Of a stretch of DNA of 64,000 bases, positions 17,472-25,848 are shown piece after piece. Numbering within the stretch: the stretch's first letter is position 1; every line of letters begins with the position of its first letter. Where the stretch lies: assembly GCA_038239005.1 (NCBI GenBank), contig JBBSFE010000001.1, positions 1 through 64,000 on the forward strand, given 5' to 3'. The stretch is from DASXHD01 sp038239005 (GTDB taxonomy: Bacteria > Myxococcota_A > Polyangia > Polyangiales > Polyangiaceae). The notes under the pieces were generated by a model. That model ran no database searches, was not told where the DNA came from, and saw only the letters and a program-made list of their open reading frames with translations. Position numbers and translations under genes: made by a program.

Positions 17472-19028
17472 ATGTCTGCTATATGCGCGGCCATGACCTC
17501 GCCGTTTCCGATGTCGAGCCCACTCGACGGGAGCAAGCTCGATGCCGTCGAAGCGACGCCGCTCGCCGACATCGCGACCATCGTTGCCGCCGCACGTGAA
17601 GCGCAACCGGCGTGGGCCGCCCTCGGCCCAACGGCGCGCGCCGAGATCATCGCCGTCGTCAAAGATCGCGTGCTCGACCGCGCCGACCTCGTTGCCAAAA
17701 CACTGCATGGCGAGCTCGGTAGGCCAGACGCTGAATCACTCCTCGCCGAAGTGCTTCCGTCCGGCGACGTCGTCGACTTTTGGTGCAAATCGATCGAAGA
17801 GCTGATGGCGCCCTCCGAGGTCGAGCTCGACGCCATTGCGTACCCCGGAAAATCGGGGACGATCACGCGCGAGGCACGCGGCGTCGTTGGCGTGATCATG
17901 CCGTGGAATTTCCCTGTTGCGCTCCCACTTCGCACGATCATTCCCGCGCTTCTCGCAGGCAATGCGGTCGTCTTCAAGCCGAGCGAAATCACGCCGCGCT
18001 CGGGCAAGCTCGTCGCCGATCTCTTCGAAGCCATCCTTCCGAAAGGCCTCTTCGGTCTCGTTCAAGGCGCCGGCGATGCGGGCGCAGCACTCTGCGAGGC
18101 CGATGTCGATCTCGTCGTCTTCACTGGCAGCGTCCGCTCAGGTCGCAAAGTCGCTCACGCGTGCGCCGAGCGTCTCATCCCGTGCTCGCTCGAGCTCGGC
18201 GGAAAAGATGCCGCCATCGTGCTCGCCGACGCAAACCTCGAACGCGCCGCCCATGGCGTCGTGTGGGGCGCGATGAGCAATGCGGGCCAAAACTGCGCGG
18301 CGATCGAGCGGGTCTACGTCGAGAAGTCGATCGCATCTGCATTCGAGAAGAAGGTCGCCGAGATAGTCAAGTCACTCCGCTTCGGCGAAGACATCGGCCC
18401 ACTCGCAACCGAAGCACAGCGCCTGGTCGTCAGCTCACACGTCGACGACGCCAAGAAAGCCGACGGCGCCAAGGTACTCGAAGGCGGTAAAACGCTCGAG
18501 CGCGGCTACGGCTTCGCGCCCACTGTGATGCACCTCGAGTCGGACGACACACCGCTCATGCGCGAGGAAACGTTCGGCCCGATCCTCCCGATTCGCGCCG
18601 TTGCCGACGCCGACGAAGCCGTGAAGCTCGCAAACGACTCGAAATATGGCCTCACGGCGAGCGTCTGGACGAAAAACATCGATCGCGGTCGCGCGATCGG
18701 CGCTCGCCTCAAAGCCGGCGTCGTCACGATCAACAACCACGCATTCACCGGCGCGCTCCCGCAAGCTCCATGGAGCGGCCACGGCGAAACGGGATACGGC
18801 ATCACGAATTCGCCGCTCGCGCTCGATGCGTTCACGCGTCCGCGTTTTCTCCTCGTCGACACGAGCCGAGGTGCGCGCGAGCTGTGGTGGTATCCGTACA
18901 CGCCCGCGCTCGAGACCATCGCGCGCTCGTTCGCGAAGCTCCGCAGCAAATCGACGCCGCTCGGCGAAAAACTCAAGGCCGTGTGGTCGCTCGTGACGTC
19001 GTTCGTTGCCCGCGTCCGCGGGAATTGA
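17472..19028 (+). CDS. NAD(P)-dependent aldehyde dehydrogenase
   Basis: The 518-residue ALDH superfamily enzyme has all key residues: P-W-N-F-P (Asn146), the E-L-G-G-K general base (Glu241), G-Q-N-C (Cys275) and E-E-T-F-G-P. It is closest in style to the succinate-semialdehyde/fatty-aldehyde group, but the substrate cannot be read from sequence. A C-terminal extension of about 60 residues, with a hydrophobic/amphipathic stretch (ELWWYPYTPALETIARSF), may touch the membrane. The ATG at 17493 is an alternative start. It begins 17 bp after the SbcC-like gene. Confidence 0.85.
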   Translation: MSAICAAMTSPFPMSSPLDGSKLDAVEATPLADIATIVAAAREAQPAWAALGPTARAEIIAVVKDRVLDRADLVAKTLHGELGRPDAESLLAEVLPSGDVVDFWCKSIEELMAPSEVELDAIAYPGKSGTITREARGVVGVIMPWNFPVALPLRTIIPALLAGNAVVFKPSEITPRSGKLVADLFEAILPKGLFGLVQGAGDAGAALCEADVDLVVFTGSVRSGRKVAHACAERLIPCSLELGGKDAAIVLADANLERAAHGVVWGAMSNAGQNCAAIERVYVEKSIASAFEKKVAEIVKSLRFGEDIGPLATEAQRLVVSSHVDDAKKADGAKVLEGGKTLERGYGFAPTVMHLESDDTPLMREETFGPILPIRAVADADEAVKLANDSKYGLTASVWTKNIDRGRAIGARLKAGVVTINNHAFTGALPQAPWSGHGETGYGITNSPLALDAFTRPRFLLVDTSRGARELWWYPYTPALETIARSFAKLRSKSTPLGEKLKAVWSLVTSFVARVRGN

Positions 19029-19084
19029 GCAACGCTCGAGACCTTCGCATCAAAGTCTCCCGCCAAGCGCACACGTCCGCGTCG

Positions 19085-19143
19085 CAGTCGGCGCCCGGAG
19101 CGAATTCGCATTTGGGCGCAAACGCCCACCGGGCGCCTGACTG
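19085..19143. other. Nested inverted repeat with potential three-way junction
   Basis: The outer arms are CAGTCGGCGCCCGG (19085-19098) and CCGGGCGCCTGACTG (19129-19143), paired throughout apart from one bulged T. Inside lie two further perfect hairpins: GCGAATTCGC (19100-19109) and TGGGCG-CAAA-CGCCCA (19113-19128). Folded as RNA or single-stranded DNA this would make a three-way junction. It lies 57 bp after the aldehyde dehydrogenase stop. Its role is unknown. Confidence 0.6.
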
Positions 19144-19387
19144 AAAATGAACGTGGACAGATAGTCCTCGCGTGATGCGAGCAAATTTGTAGCGCGGCAA
19201 CCGTCCTCCGAAGAGGACATATTCAGGCGCGAGGTCCCGTTCCCTCCGCGATGCCTCACTCACTCACGGTGGTGTAGTGCGACGTTTGTGAAAAACGTCG
19301 CGCCCTTTCCGTAGGAACATTCTCGGCCTGCACATTCAAGCGCAACACGCGCACTGGTGCAGGTTCGTCGTTCCCGTGGTGAGATTT

Positions 19388-19434
19388 GCTTGCTTCCGAC
19401 TCTGACCCGTTGTGCAAGCCACTTTCGTTTTTTT
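19388..19434 (+). terminator. Possible intrinsic terminator
   Basis: GCTTGC (19388-19393) can pair with GCAAGC (19414-19419) over a 20-nt loop, and a run of seven T follows at 19428-19434. The 8-nt gap between stem and T run and the short stem make it a weak candidate. It would end plus-strand transcripts from the aldehyde dehydrogenase or from the structured region before it. Confidence 0.35.
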
Positions 19435-19572
19435 AAGCGATTCCTTTCGCAAATAAGTGAATAAGCAGAGCGCGCTCGGTGACACGTAGAGCACGGCGCG
19501 TGCCGCGCAGAATCGCCGGCGAATCGCAGATCGGGGGTGGCAGGGCCACATTGGGCCACGCCAGCGGGCCGG

Positions 19573-20415
19573 TCACGGCCAACAGCAGCGAAAGCCGATG
19601 TTGTCGTCGGAGTTGTGATCGCGGTGCTGTGTGACCGTGGAGTCGCACGCCGAGTTGCTCGGGTTGTCGTTGTAAGCGCCACCCAGCAAGCGGCAGTTGT
19701 CGTTGTTGCCGTTGTCGTTGTCGCACGAAGCAATCCACTCTTTGACGTTGCCCGTCATGTCATAGAGGCCGGGGTATCCGCCGACGCAGCCCGGATGCGT
19801 CGCTACGGCCGTGGTTTGACCGTTGACGCCGTCGGAGTTGCACGCGCCGGCGTCCCAATACGATCCGTAGGCGTACTTTCGCAGACCACCTTGCGAGCAT
19901 GCGTACCACCATGCGTCGGTGGGCGAGGCGACGGGCGTCGAGTTGGGCAATTGCCCGCCAGCACGGGCGCCGCACAAACGTTTCTTCGCCCACTGGCAGT
20001 ACATGTGCGCTTCGCACCAGTCGATGTAGACCTGCGGAACGGCTGGATCGAGCATGATGTTCTTCGGAACAAGAGTGTTCACCCACGAGCAGCGCGCTCC
20101 GGCGTCTGGGATGAATGGGCCGTTCGCGGCAACGAACAGCGCGTATTGCGCAGTGGTGACCTCCGTCGAGTCGACGCAATAGTCTTCGACGGGAACGAGC
20201 GTCGGGCCTGCCAAGCCCGTTGGGCACATCACTTGTGCTTCCGCAGCCACGTCGGTCGAGGCGTCGACGCCGCCGGCATCGCCGCTCGCATCGGGCAGCA
20301 CGGTGACGTCGCGTGATGCATCGAGCGGCATCGAGGCGTCAGGGCTGCCGAGACCGACCTGGTCGATCCCGCAAGCGACGAGCGTCGCAACGCCAAACCA
20401 TGCCAGCGAGCGCAT
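19573..20415 (-). CDS. FGE-sulfatase (SUMF1-type) domain lipoprotein
   Basis: The 280-residue product has a lipobox (VACG, Cys about 15), an Asp/Ala/Gly-rich linker and a formylglycine-generating-enzyme-like fold. Its motifs are C-V-D-S-T-E-V-T-T-A-Q-Y, G-L-Y-D-M-T-G-N-V-K-E-W and L-L-G-G-A-Y near the C-terminus. It is probably an exported, non-catalytic or ligand-binding version, since many Cys residues look disulfide-bonded. It begins 11 bp after the FHA/sigma-54 activator gene and so is the last gene of that operon, a possible output or sensor protein. Confidence 0.82.
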   Translation of the reverse strand: MRSLAWFGVATLVACGIDQVGLGSPDASMPLDASRDVTVLPDASGDAGGVDASTDVAAEAQVMCPTGLAGPTLVPVEDYCVDSTEVTTAQYALFVAANGPFIPDAGARCSWVNTLVPKNIMLDPAVPQVYIDWCEAHMYCQWAKKRLCGARAGGQLPNSTPVASPTDAWWYACSQGGLRKYAYGSYWDAGACNSDGVNGQTTAVATHPGCVGGYPGLYDMTGNVKEWIASCDNDNGNNDNCRLLGGAYNDNPSNSACDSTVTQHRDHNSDDNIGFRCCWP

Positions 20416-20426
20416 GCGTTAGTTTA

Positions 20427-21758
20427 TCACCTCTCGCGCTTTCGTCCGATGCCGTGAGACACGAGGTAGCGGCGCACGTGCGTTCGTTGGAGCTTTGCGC
20501 GCCGCGACATCTCGGCGATGTTGCCGCCGGTCTTGTCGCTGAGGGCCGAAAAATAGGCCTTTTCGAACGAATCGAGCGCGGCACGTTTGGCCTCGTGGTA
20601 GCCGAGATCGATCGATGCCTCACCGCCGAGCGTGCGCATCGAGCCTGCTGGCGGTGATGATCCGAGATGCGCAGCGAGATCGATCGTGCCGCCCTCGTCC
20701 GCCAGGGCGACGGCAACCGCGACGACGTTGCACAGTTCGCGCACGTTGCCTGGCCAATCGTGCCGGAGGAGCTGCGCCATCGAATCGCGCGGGATGCGTT
20801 TGAACGCCGCGCGCTTTCCGTCGCGCTCGAGGATCCATTGCACGAGCCCGGGAATGTCTTCGACGCGATCACGTAGCGATGGAATCGCGATGCGCACCTG
20901 TGCGATGCGAAAGTAGAGGTCCGCGCGAAACGCGCCTTCGTTCACTGCACGCGAAAGATCGCGACGCGTCGCGGCGACGATGCGTGCGTCGAAAGGAACG
21001 TAGCCCGTGCCGCCCACGGGCTGGATGCGATGCTCGGCGAGGGCACGAAGGAGCTTGGGCTGCGTGTCGAGTGGAAGCTCGCCGAGCTCGTCCAAGAATA
21101 CGGTTCCGCCTTCGGCGAGCACGAACGGCGATATTCGGTTGTCAGTCGCGCCGGTGAACGAGCCACGCACGTGACCGAAGAGCGTGGACTCCGCGAGACC
21201 GTGCGGAATCGAGCCGCAGTCGACGATGACGAATGGCCGACCTTTGCGTGGGCTGAGGTCGTGAAACGCTTGGGCGACGAGCTCTTTGCCCGTCCCCGTT
21301 TCGCCTTCGATGAGAGCGGTGAGATCCGATGATGCGCTGCGCTCGATGCGCGCGAACACATCACGCATCGCTGGCGTTCGCCCGTAAAGCTCGCCGAGCT
21401 CCTCTGCTTGCGCGAGCCGCACTTTCTCGGGGCGCGTCGGCGCGAACGCAACATCGATGGGCCCGAAATGAAGAACGGTCGCTTCGGTGAGGTAGCCCTC
21501 TTGCACGCGGACGTCGCCGGCCCAGATCCCGTTTTTGCTGCCGAGATCGCGGATGCGAACGCCATCTGCCGTGGCGACGAGCTCGGCGTGCATCGCGCTC
21601 ACGCGTTTGTCGCGTAGCACGAGGGTGCACAGCTCGTCGCGGCCGACCAAAACAGGATCAGCTCCAACCACGACGCGACGTGCGGCCTCGTGGACGAGCT
21701 GAAGCGTGCCGCCGCGCAGCTCGACGTGTTTGCTGGTCGCTACAGTGGAACCGCTCAT
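20427..21758 (-). CDS. FHA-domain sigma-54-dependent transcriptional activator
   Basis: The 443-residue regulator has an N-terminal FHA domain (about 30-105, with V-G-R-D, S-A-M-H and G-S-K-N-G) that should bind phosphothreonine. The AAA+ domain has Walker A G-E-T-G-T-G-K-E (152-159) and Walker B T-V-F-L-D-E (219-224). A Fis-like helix-turn-helix closes the protein (G-G-N-I-A-E-M-S-R-R). The sigma-54 contact loop reads G-S-F-T-G-A (199-204) instead of G-A-F-T-G-A. Its ATG overlaps the stop of the upstream kinase gene (ATGA), so kinase and activator are translated together. Confidence 0.93.
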   Translation of the reverse strand: MSGSTVATSKHVELRGGTLQLVHEAARRVVVGADPVLVGRDELCTLVLRDKRVSAMHAELVATADGVRIRDLGSKNGIWAGDVRVQEGYLTEATVLHFGPIDVAFAPTRPEKVRLAQAEELGELYGRTPAMRDVFARIERSASSDLTALIEGETGTGKELVAQAFHDLSPRKGRPFVIVDCGSIPHGLAESTLFGHVRGSFTGATDNRISPFVLAEGGTVFLDELGELPLDTQPKLLRALAEHRIQPVGGTGYVPFDARIVAATRRDLSRAVNEGAFRADLYFRIAQVRIAIPSLRDRVEDIPGLVQWILERDGKRAAFKRIPRDSMAQLLRHDWPGNVRELCNVVAVAVALADEGGTIDLAAHLGSSPPAGSMRTLGGEASIDLGYHEAKRAALDSFEKAYFSALSDKTGGNIAEMSRRAKLQRTHVRRYLVSHGIGRKRER

Positions 21759-22687
21759 GACGATTTCGTTCGCCTCGTATGCGTCATCGTTGCGGTGGTG
21801 TCACCGCCTTCATCTGGGCCGATCGCGATTGCTGGCGCCGTCCACGCGCTCGTTGCGAATACGGCGCGCCATGCCTCGAGCATTGCCGCGGCGGTTGGGA
21901 AACGCCCTTCGCGTTCGCGTGCGAGAGCCGTCGCGACGAACGACGACGCCGCCGTCGGATAAGGCGCGCGCGTGACTTCGCCGATGGTGGGCGCGTCGAA
22001 GTCGCGCTTGATCGTCAAGAGACGCATCGCGTTCTTCTCCGGAAACGGCAAGCTTCCTGTGAGCGAGCGAAAGATGATCGTGCCGAGCGCGTAGATGTCG
22101 GTTCGCGCGTCGACCTTGGAGGGGTCGAGCCATTGCTCGGGGGCCATGTACGCGAACGAGCCCATGGTTGCGTCGGCGGGCGTCATCGGTTCTGGGTCGT
22201 TGAGCTGCTTGCCGACACCGAAATCGATCAGCTTTGCCGTCTCCACTTTGCCCGCGCACAAGAACACGTTGTCGAGCGAGAGATCGCGATGCAAAACGCC
22301 CGCGTCGTGTGCGTCACCGAGGCCGAGCAAGACTTGCTCCACGATGGGCCCGAGGTCGGCGAGCGTGAGAACGCGCGATCGCCGGAGTCGCTCGGCGAGC
22401 GTTTCGCCGACGAGGCGCTCGCACACGATGAACGGGCGCTTGTCCTCCACGAAGTAACCGTAGAACCGCGCAACGTGGTTGCTGTTCACGCGCGAGAGCA
22501 TCGTTCCTTCGCGCGCGAAGAGGCGCAGCAAATCGGTGCGCTGCATCGCGGTGGAGCGCGGCGTCTTCACGACGACCACGAGCCCCGTGCTCTCTTCGAC
22601 AGCGGTCCACACCTCCGCCATGCCGCCGCGTGCGATCCGCTCCGTGAGGCGATAACGACGGCCGATGACGATGCCGGGACCGATCAC
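21755..22687 (-). CDS. Cytosolic Ser/Thr protein kinase
   Basis: A Hanks-type kinase of about 310 residues with R-G-G-M-A-E-V in the glycine loop, catalytic Lys about 41 (V-V-K-T), H-R-D-L-S-L-D-N (about 133-140), D-F-G (about 155-157) and A-P-E-Q. It has no membrane segment. The frame is open upstream into the preceding kinase gene. The GTG at 22687 is chosen because GAGGA lies 10 nt before it; a GTG at 22696 (overlapping the upstream stop as GTGA) or a TTG at 22711 is possible. It is coupled to the FHA activator and probably phosphorylates it or a target its FHA domain reads. Confidence 0.88.
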   Translation of the reverse strand: MIGPGIVIGRRYRLTERIARGGMAEVWTAVEESTGLVVVVKTPRSTAMQRTDLLRLFAREGTMLSRVNSNHVARFYGYFVEDKRPFIVCERLVGETLAERLRRSRVLTLADLGPIVEQVLLGLGDAHDAGVLHRDLSLDNVFLCAGKVETAKLIDFGVGKQLNDPEPMTPADATMGSFAYMAPEQWLDPSKVDARTDIYALGTIIFRSLTGSLPFPEKNAMRLLTIKRDFDAPTIGEVTRAPYPTAASSFVATALAREREGRFPTAAAMLEAWRAVFATSAWTAPAIAIGPDEGGDTTATMTHTRRTKSS

Positions 22688-22692
22688 CTTCG

Positions 22693-25227
22693 TCACTTCC
22701 TCGGTGGGCAAAGTCGCGTTGCGGGCGCGAGCGAAGCTGCGCCGATGTCGCGCGAGTCGATCGAGAGCGAGAGCGGCGCGCGCACCGTGCCGTCGTCGCA
22801 CTTCAGCGGAACGGTGGAGGCGACCTTCAACAAGACGGCGTCGTCCAAGATCGCGATCGTTCCCGCGAGAGGCGCATCACCCGAGCCGAGAGCGAAACGG
22901 CCGCGCTGCACATCGAGCGCAGCACCTGGCGCGCCCGCGAAGGCGAATTCGGCGTTGAGCGGCGCCGCGTGAGCGCCGGGAACGTGGAAGCTCTCGATGA
23001 GCGCGTTCACCGTGCCGTTCCAGACTGCGCCTTTTCGCTCCGCGTGCATGGTGATGTCGAACTTTGGCGGGTCGGCGGGAGGTACGCCGAAAGTATCGGG
23101 CTTCACGTTCACGTCGGCGAGCGTCGCGCGAGCGGCGCGCAAATCGACCTTTGCGGCGCCGTCACTGCCGGTGATGTCGAGCCCGAAGCTTTGCTGGTGC
23201 GCTTGGTTGAACGACAAGTTGAACGTGTACGCGCTACCCGTGCGACTCGCGGAGAAAAGCCATGGGCCCATCGGGCCGAGCGGCGTGACGACGTCTAGGC
23301 TCGTCGGATCGATTTGGAAATCTTCGCCGAGCGGCCGACCTTCTTTGGGCGTCATGTCGAGCGTGAGGCTTCGCGCTTCGAGGTGCGTCCCGACGCCCGA
23401 AGGTTGATTCCACGCGATGTGCCCACTTTCGATTCTCGCGCGCCGAACGGCCGCTGGAAATCCGAAGACCGAACCGTTGCCGTGTTTTTTGGACCACCCA
23501 TCGAGCGACTTGAAGAGCGATGCGTATCCAACGCCGACGTTCACGTCGACATCGCGCAAGATGATCGCTTTTGGCTCGAGGCTGCCATCGAGATCGACGA
23601 GCGCTTCGTGAATGTGCGCGCTCGCCCCCGGCACGTCCGGCGAAGTCACCGTGACGCCGACGAGGCGAGCCGTGCCGACTTGTGCGTACAGATCGCATTC
23701 GTCGACCGTGACGACCAGCCCACGCTGCGCGAGCGATTCGACGAAGCTCTTTCGCACGAACGAAGGCGCACCAAGCACGACGCCGGCGAAGAGAAGCAGC
23801 ATCAGCAAAACGATGACCGTGCCGACGCGACCGCGGCTGATCTTCTGAACGTGAGTCTTCGCCGGCTTGGCGTGCTCCATCGGGATCGCAGGCGCATCGA
23901 GCGACATCGGCGCAAGCGGCACGGACACGTCGCCTGCGGGTGGCACGTAAAATTCGTCGCGACGAACGCTGAGTGGCGTCGGGCGTGCCGGCGCGGGGAG
24001 TCCGCTTGGCACCGGCGCCTGTGGTGGCGGAAGGGGAGGCCCCGACAAACGATCGAAGCTCGCGCGATCGCTTCGTCGCGAAAGCGGCGTCGGCGTGTTG
24101 CTCTTCGGTTGACTCCCCGATTGCGCCGAAGGCGGTGGCGGCGGAGGAGGAAAGGGTCGCGCGCCCGATGCGCTTCGTGCAGAGAGGATGTCTTGCGTGA
24201 ACACACGATCGGAAGCGATGTCGGCGACCAGCTCACGACTCCGTGCGCTGCTATCAGCACCCGCGGATTCGATCTCGTCGATGCGCGCTTGCCGTTCAGC
24301 AAGCACCTTCGCGGCGACTTGCTCGACCCACACACCGACCTGTGCGGTCGTTGCGGGCGGAACGGCGTCTTCGAGCGCGAGCGCCATTTCGCGCGCCGTC
24401 GACCAGCGCGAGCTCGATTGAAGTGCGAGGCCCTTGAGAACGATGTCGTCGAGCACGGGCGAAATTTCCGGCGCGAGCTCGCTTGGCGGGTCGACCTTCT
24501 GCATGCGCGCGCGCGCCAAGAGCGCCGTTTGCGAATCGCTTTCGAAGAGACGCTGGCCCGTGAGGCACTCCCAAAGCACGACCGACGCCGCGAAGATGTC
24601 CGTGCGACGCGTGAGCGGCTCGCCGAGAAGCTGCTCGGGCGCCATGTAAATGAGCTTTCCCTTGAGCTCGCCCTCGCGCGTGAGGTGCACTTGGTCCGCG
24701 GCTTTGGCGATGCCGAAGTCGAGCACGCGCGCGACGCCATCGACGCCGACGATCACGTTTTGCGGCGACACGTCGCGGTGGACGATGCCGAGCGGCTCGC
24801 CCTTCTCGCTTTTCGCTTCGTGAGCTGCGTGCAAACCGTGGAGCACGCCCGACATGATCGCGACGGCAATGCGCAGCGGAATGCGCTCGCTCTTGCTCCG
24901 AAGCGCGCGGTTGATGCGCGAGAGCGCGTCACCGTGGATGTACTCCATGACGAGGAGCACTTCGCCGCGCTCGACGATCACATCGAGCGACTGGACGACG
25001 TTGGGGTGACGAATACGCGTCGCGAGGCGCGCCTCGTCGAGGAACATCGCGAGAAAATCGGGGTCCTTCGCGAACTGCGGATGCATCCGCTTGATGGCCA
25101 CGAGCTTCGCGAACCCACCGGCGCCGCCCATGCGCCCGATGTGCACCGTGGCCATACCGCCAGAGGCGAGCTCTCCGTGGACCGCGTACCTGCCCACCTG
25201 CCAAGCTGCGTGGTCCTCGAGCGGCAT
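22693..25227 (-). CDS. Membrane Ser/Thr kinase with AsmA-like periplasmic domain
   Basis: The 844-residue protein has a complete Hanks kinase domain (about 12-285: S-G-G-M-A-T-V loop, Lys46, H-R-D-V-S-P-Q-N at 150-157, D-F-G 170-172, A-P-E 196-198). A Pro-rich linker (about 357-460) and one transmembrane helix (about 468-488) follow. The outer part of about 350 residues begins with the repeating beta pattern of AsmA/DUF748 proteins (G-L-V-V-T-V-D-E-C-D-L-Y and L-V-G-V-T-V-T-S-P-D-V-P-G). The outer domain is inferred from pattern only. The ATG at 25227 is preferred to a GTG at 25248. It is the first gene of the operon. Confidence 0.85.
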   Translation of the reverse strand: MPLEDHAAWQVGRYAVHGELASGGMATVHIGRMGGAGGFAKLVAIKRMHPQFAKDPDFLAMFLDEARLATRIRHPNVVQSLDVIVERGEVLLVMEYIHGDALSRINRALRSKSERIPLRIAVAIMSGVLHGLHAAHEAKSEKGEPLGIVHRDVSPQNVIVGVDGVARVLDFGIAKAADQVHLTREGELKGKLIYMAPEQLLGEPLTRRTDIFAASVVLWECLTGQRLFESDSQTALLARARMQKVDPPSELAPEISPVLDDIVLKGLALQSSSRWSTAREMALALEDAVPPATTAQVGVWVEQVAAKVLAERQARIDEIESAGADSSARSRELVADIASDRVFTQDILSARSASGARPFPPPPPPPSAQSGSQPKSNTPTPLSRRSDRASFDRLSGPPLPPPQAPVPSGLPAPARPTPLSVRRDEFYVPPAGDVSVPLAPMSLDAPAIPMEHAKPAKTHVQKISRGRVGTVIVLLMLLLFAGVVLGAPSFVRKSFVESLAQRGLVVTVDECDLYAQVGTARLVGVTVTSPDVPGASAHIHEALVDLDGSLEPKAIILRDVDVNVGVGYASLFKSLDGWSKKHGNGSVFGFPAAVRRARIESGHIAWNQPSGVGTHLEARSLTLDMTPKEGRPLGEDFQIDPTSLDVVTPLGPMGPWLFSASRTGSAYTFNLSFNQAHQQSFGLDITGSDGAAKVDLRAARATLADVNVKPDTFGVPPADPPKFDITMHAERKGAVWNGTVNALIESFHVPGAHAAPLNAEFAFAGAPGAALDVQRGRFALGSGDAPLAGTIAILDDAVLLKVASTVPLKCDDGTVRAPLSLSIDSRDIGAASLAPATRLCPPRK

Positions 25228-25284
25228 GGACGATTTAAGGCGTATCACGAAACGCCTAGAACTCCTCGTGAGCGGCGGTAAAGC

Positions 25285-25782
25285 TCAGCCGCCGTCGCCG
25301 CATGATGCGAGGCACGAGATGATGGGCGCGCAGCTCGCGCTACCGAGGCAGTCTGCGGTTGCCTTGCTGAGGCAATCGCCGGCGTCGGCGTTTGCGACGC
25401 ACATGCCGCATTGGGGTGACGACGCCTTGTCTTTACAAAGGTTGGCGCCGCACGGCGTTCGGCACGCAGCCGCATCGCCACATGCGCATGCCTGGATGTC
25501 GACGATGATCGTCGCTCCAGCTTCCGGATAGAGTGTGGCGCAGCACGCGCGGCAACCCGCTTCGTCGCTCGCGCACCCAGTGGAGGTGTCCGCGCGCGCG
25601 TCGGTGCTCGCGTCGTTCGTGCTCGTGTCCGATGTGCTCGTGTCGCTGCCGCCCGTGTCCGTCGTTGCGTCGAGATCACCGCCGTCCGTCTTGGAGTCGT
25701 CACCGCCGCACGCGACGACGAGACCGAGAGCCGACGCGGAGCAAAGACAAAGCATGACGATGGTGCGGTGATTCATCCGCAT
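25285..25782 (-). CDS. Cys-rich lipoprotein
   Basis: The 165-residue protein has a lipoprotein signal (VVACGG, Cys about 25), an Asp/Thr/Ser-rich linker (about 28-68) and a compact domain with 14 Cys residues in C-x-x-C-C, C-A-C and C-x-x-C spacings, ending G-S-A-S-C-A-P-I-I-S-C. This is a small disulfide-rich surface domain of a kind frequent in this group, with unknown role. It lies 37 bp before the kinase gene on the same strand and may be transcribed with it. Confidence 0.72.
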   Translation of the reverse strand: MRMNHRTIVMLCLCSASALGLVVACGGDDSKTDGGDLDATTDTGGSDTSTSDTSTNDASTDARADTSTGCASDEAGCRACCATLYPEAGATIIVDIQACACGDAAACRTPCGANLCKDKASSPQCGMCVANADAGDCLSKATADCLGSASCAPIISCLASCGDGG

Positions 25783-25848
25783 ATCGTCTCACGAACGCGC
25801 GCGATCAAGCCACAAGATGGAGCGGGACAAGTCGCCGCGTCGTGCGCC

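Larger units (their letters stand above)
19029..19572. other. Intergenic region, 544 bp, no gene, several hairpins
   Basis: No open frame shows coding signs. The stretch lies between the 3' ends of the aldehyde dehydrogenase and FGE-lipoprotein genes. It holds a nested three-stem structure (19085-19143), hairpins at 19167-19181, 19203-19218 and 19280-19300, and a possible plus-strand terminator ending in seven T at 19428-19434. It is more AT-rich than its surroundings between about 19380 and 19470. Confidence 0.6.

Noticed and set aside
23314..25281. Plus-strand frame of 655 codons opposite the kinase-AsmA gene
   Set aside because: Extremely rich in Arg, His and Glu, no motif; the minus strand has an intact kinase.
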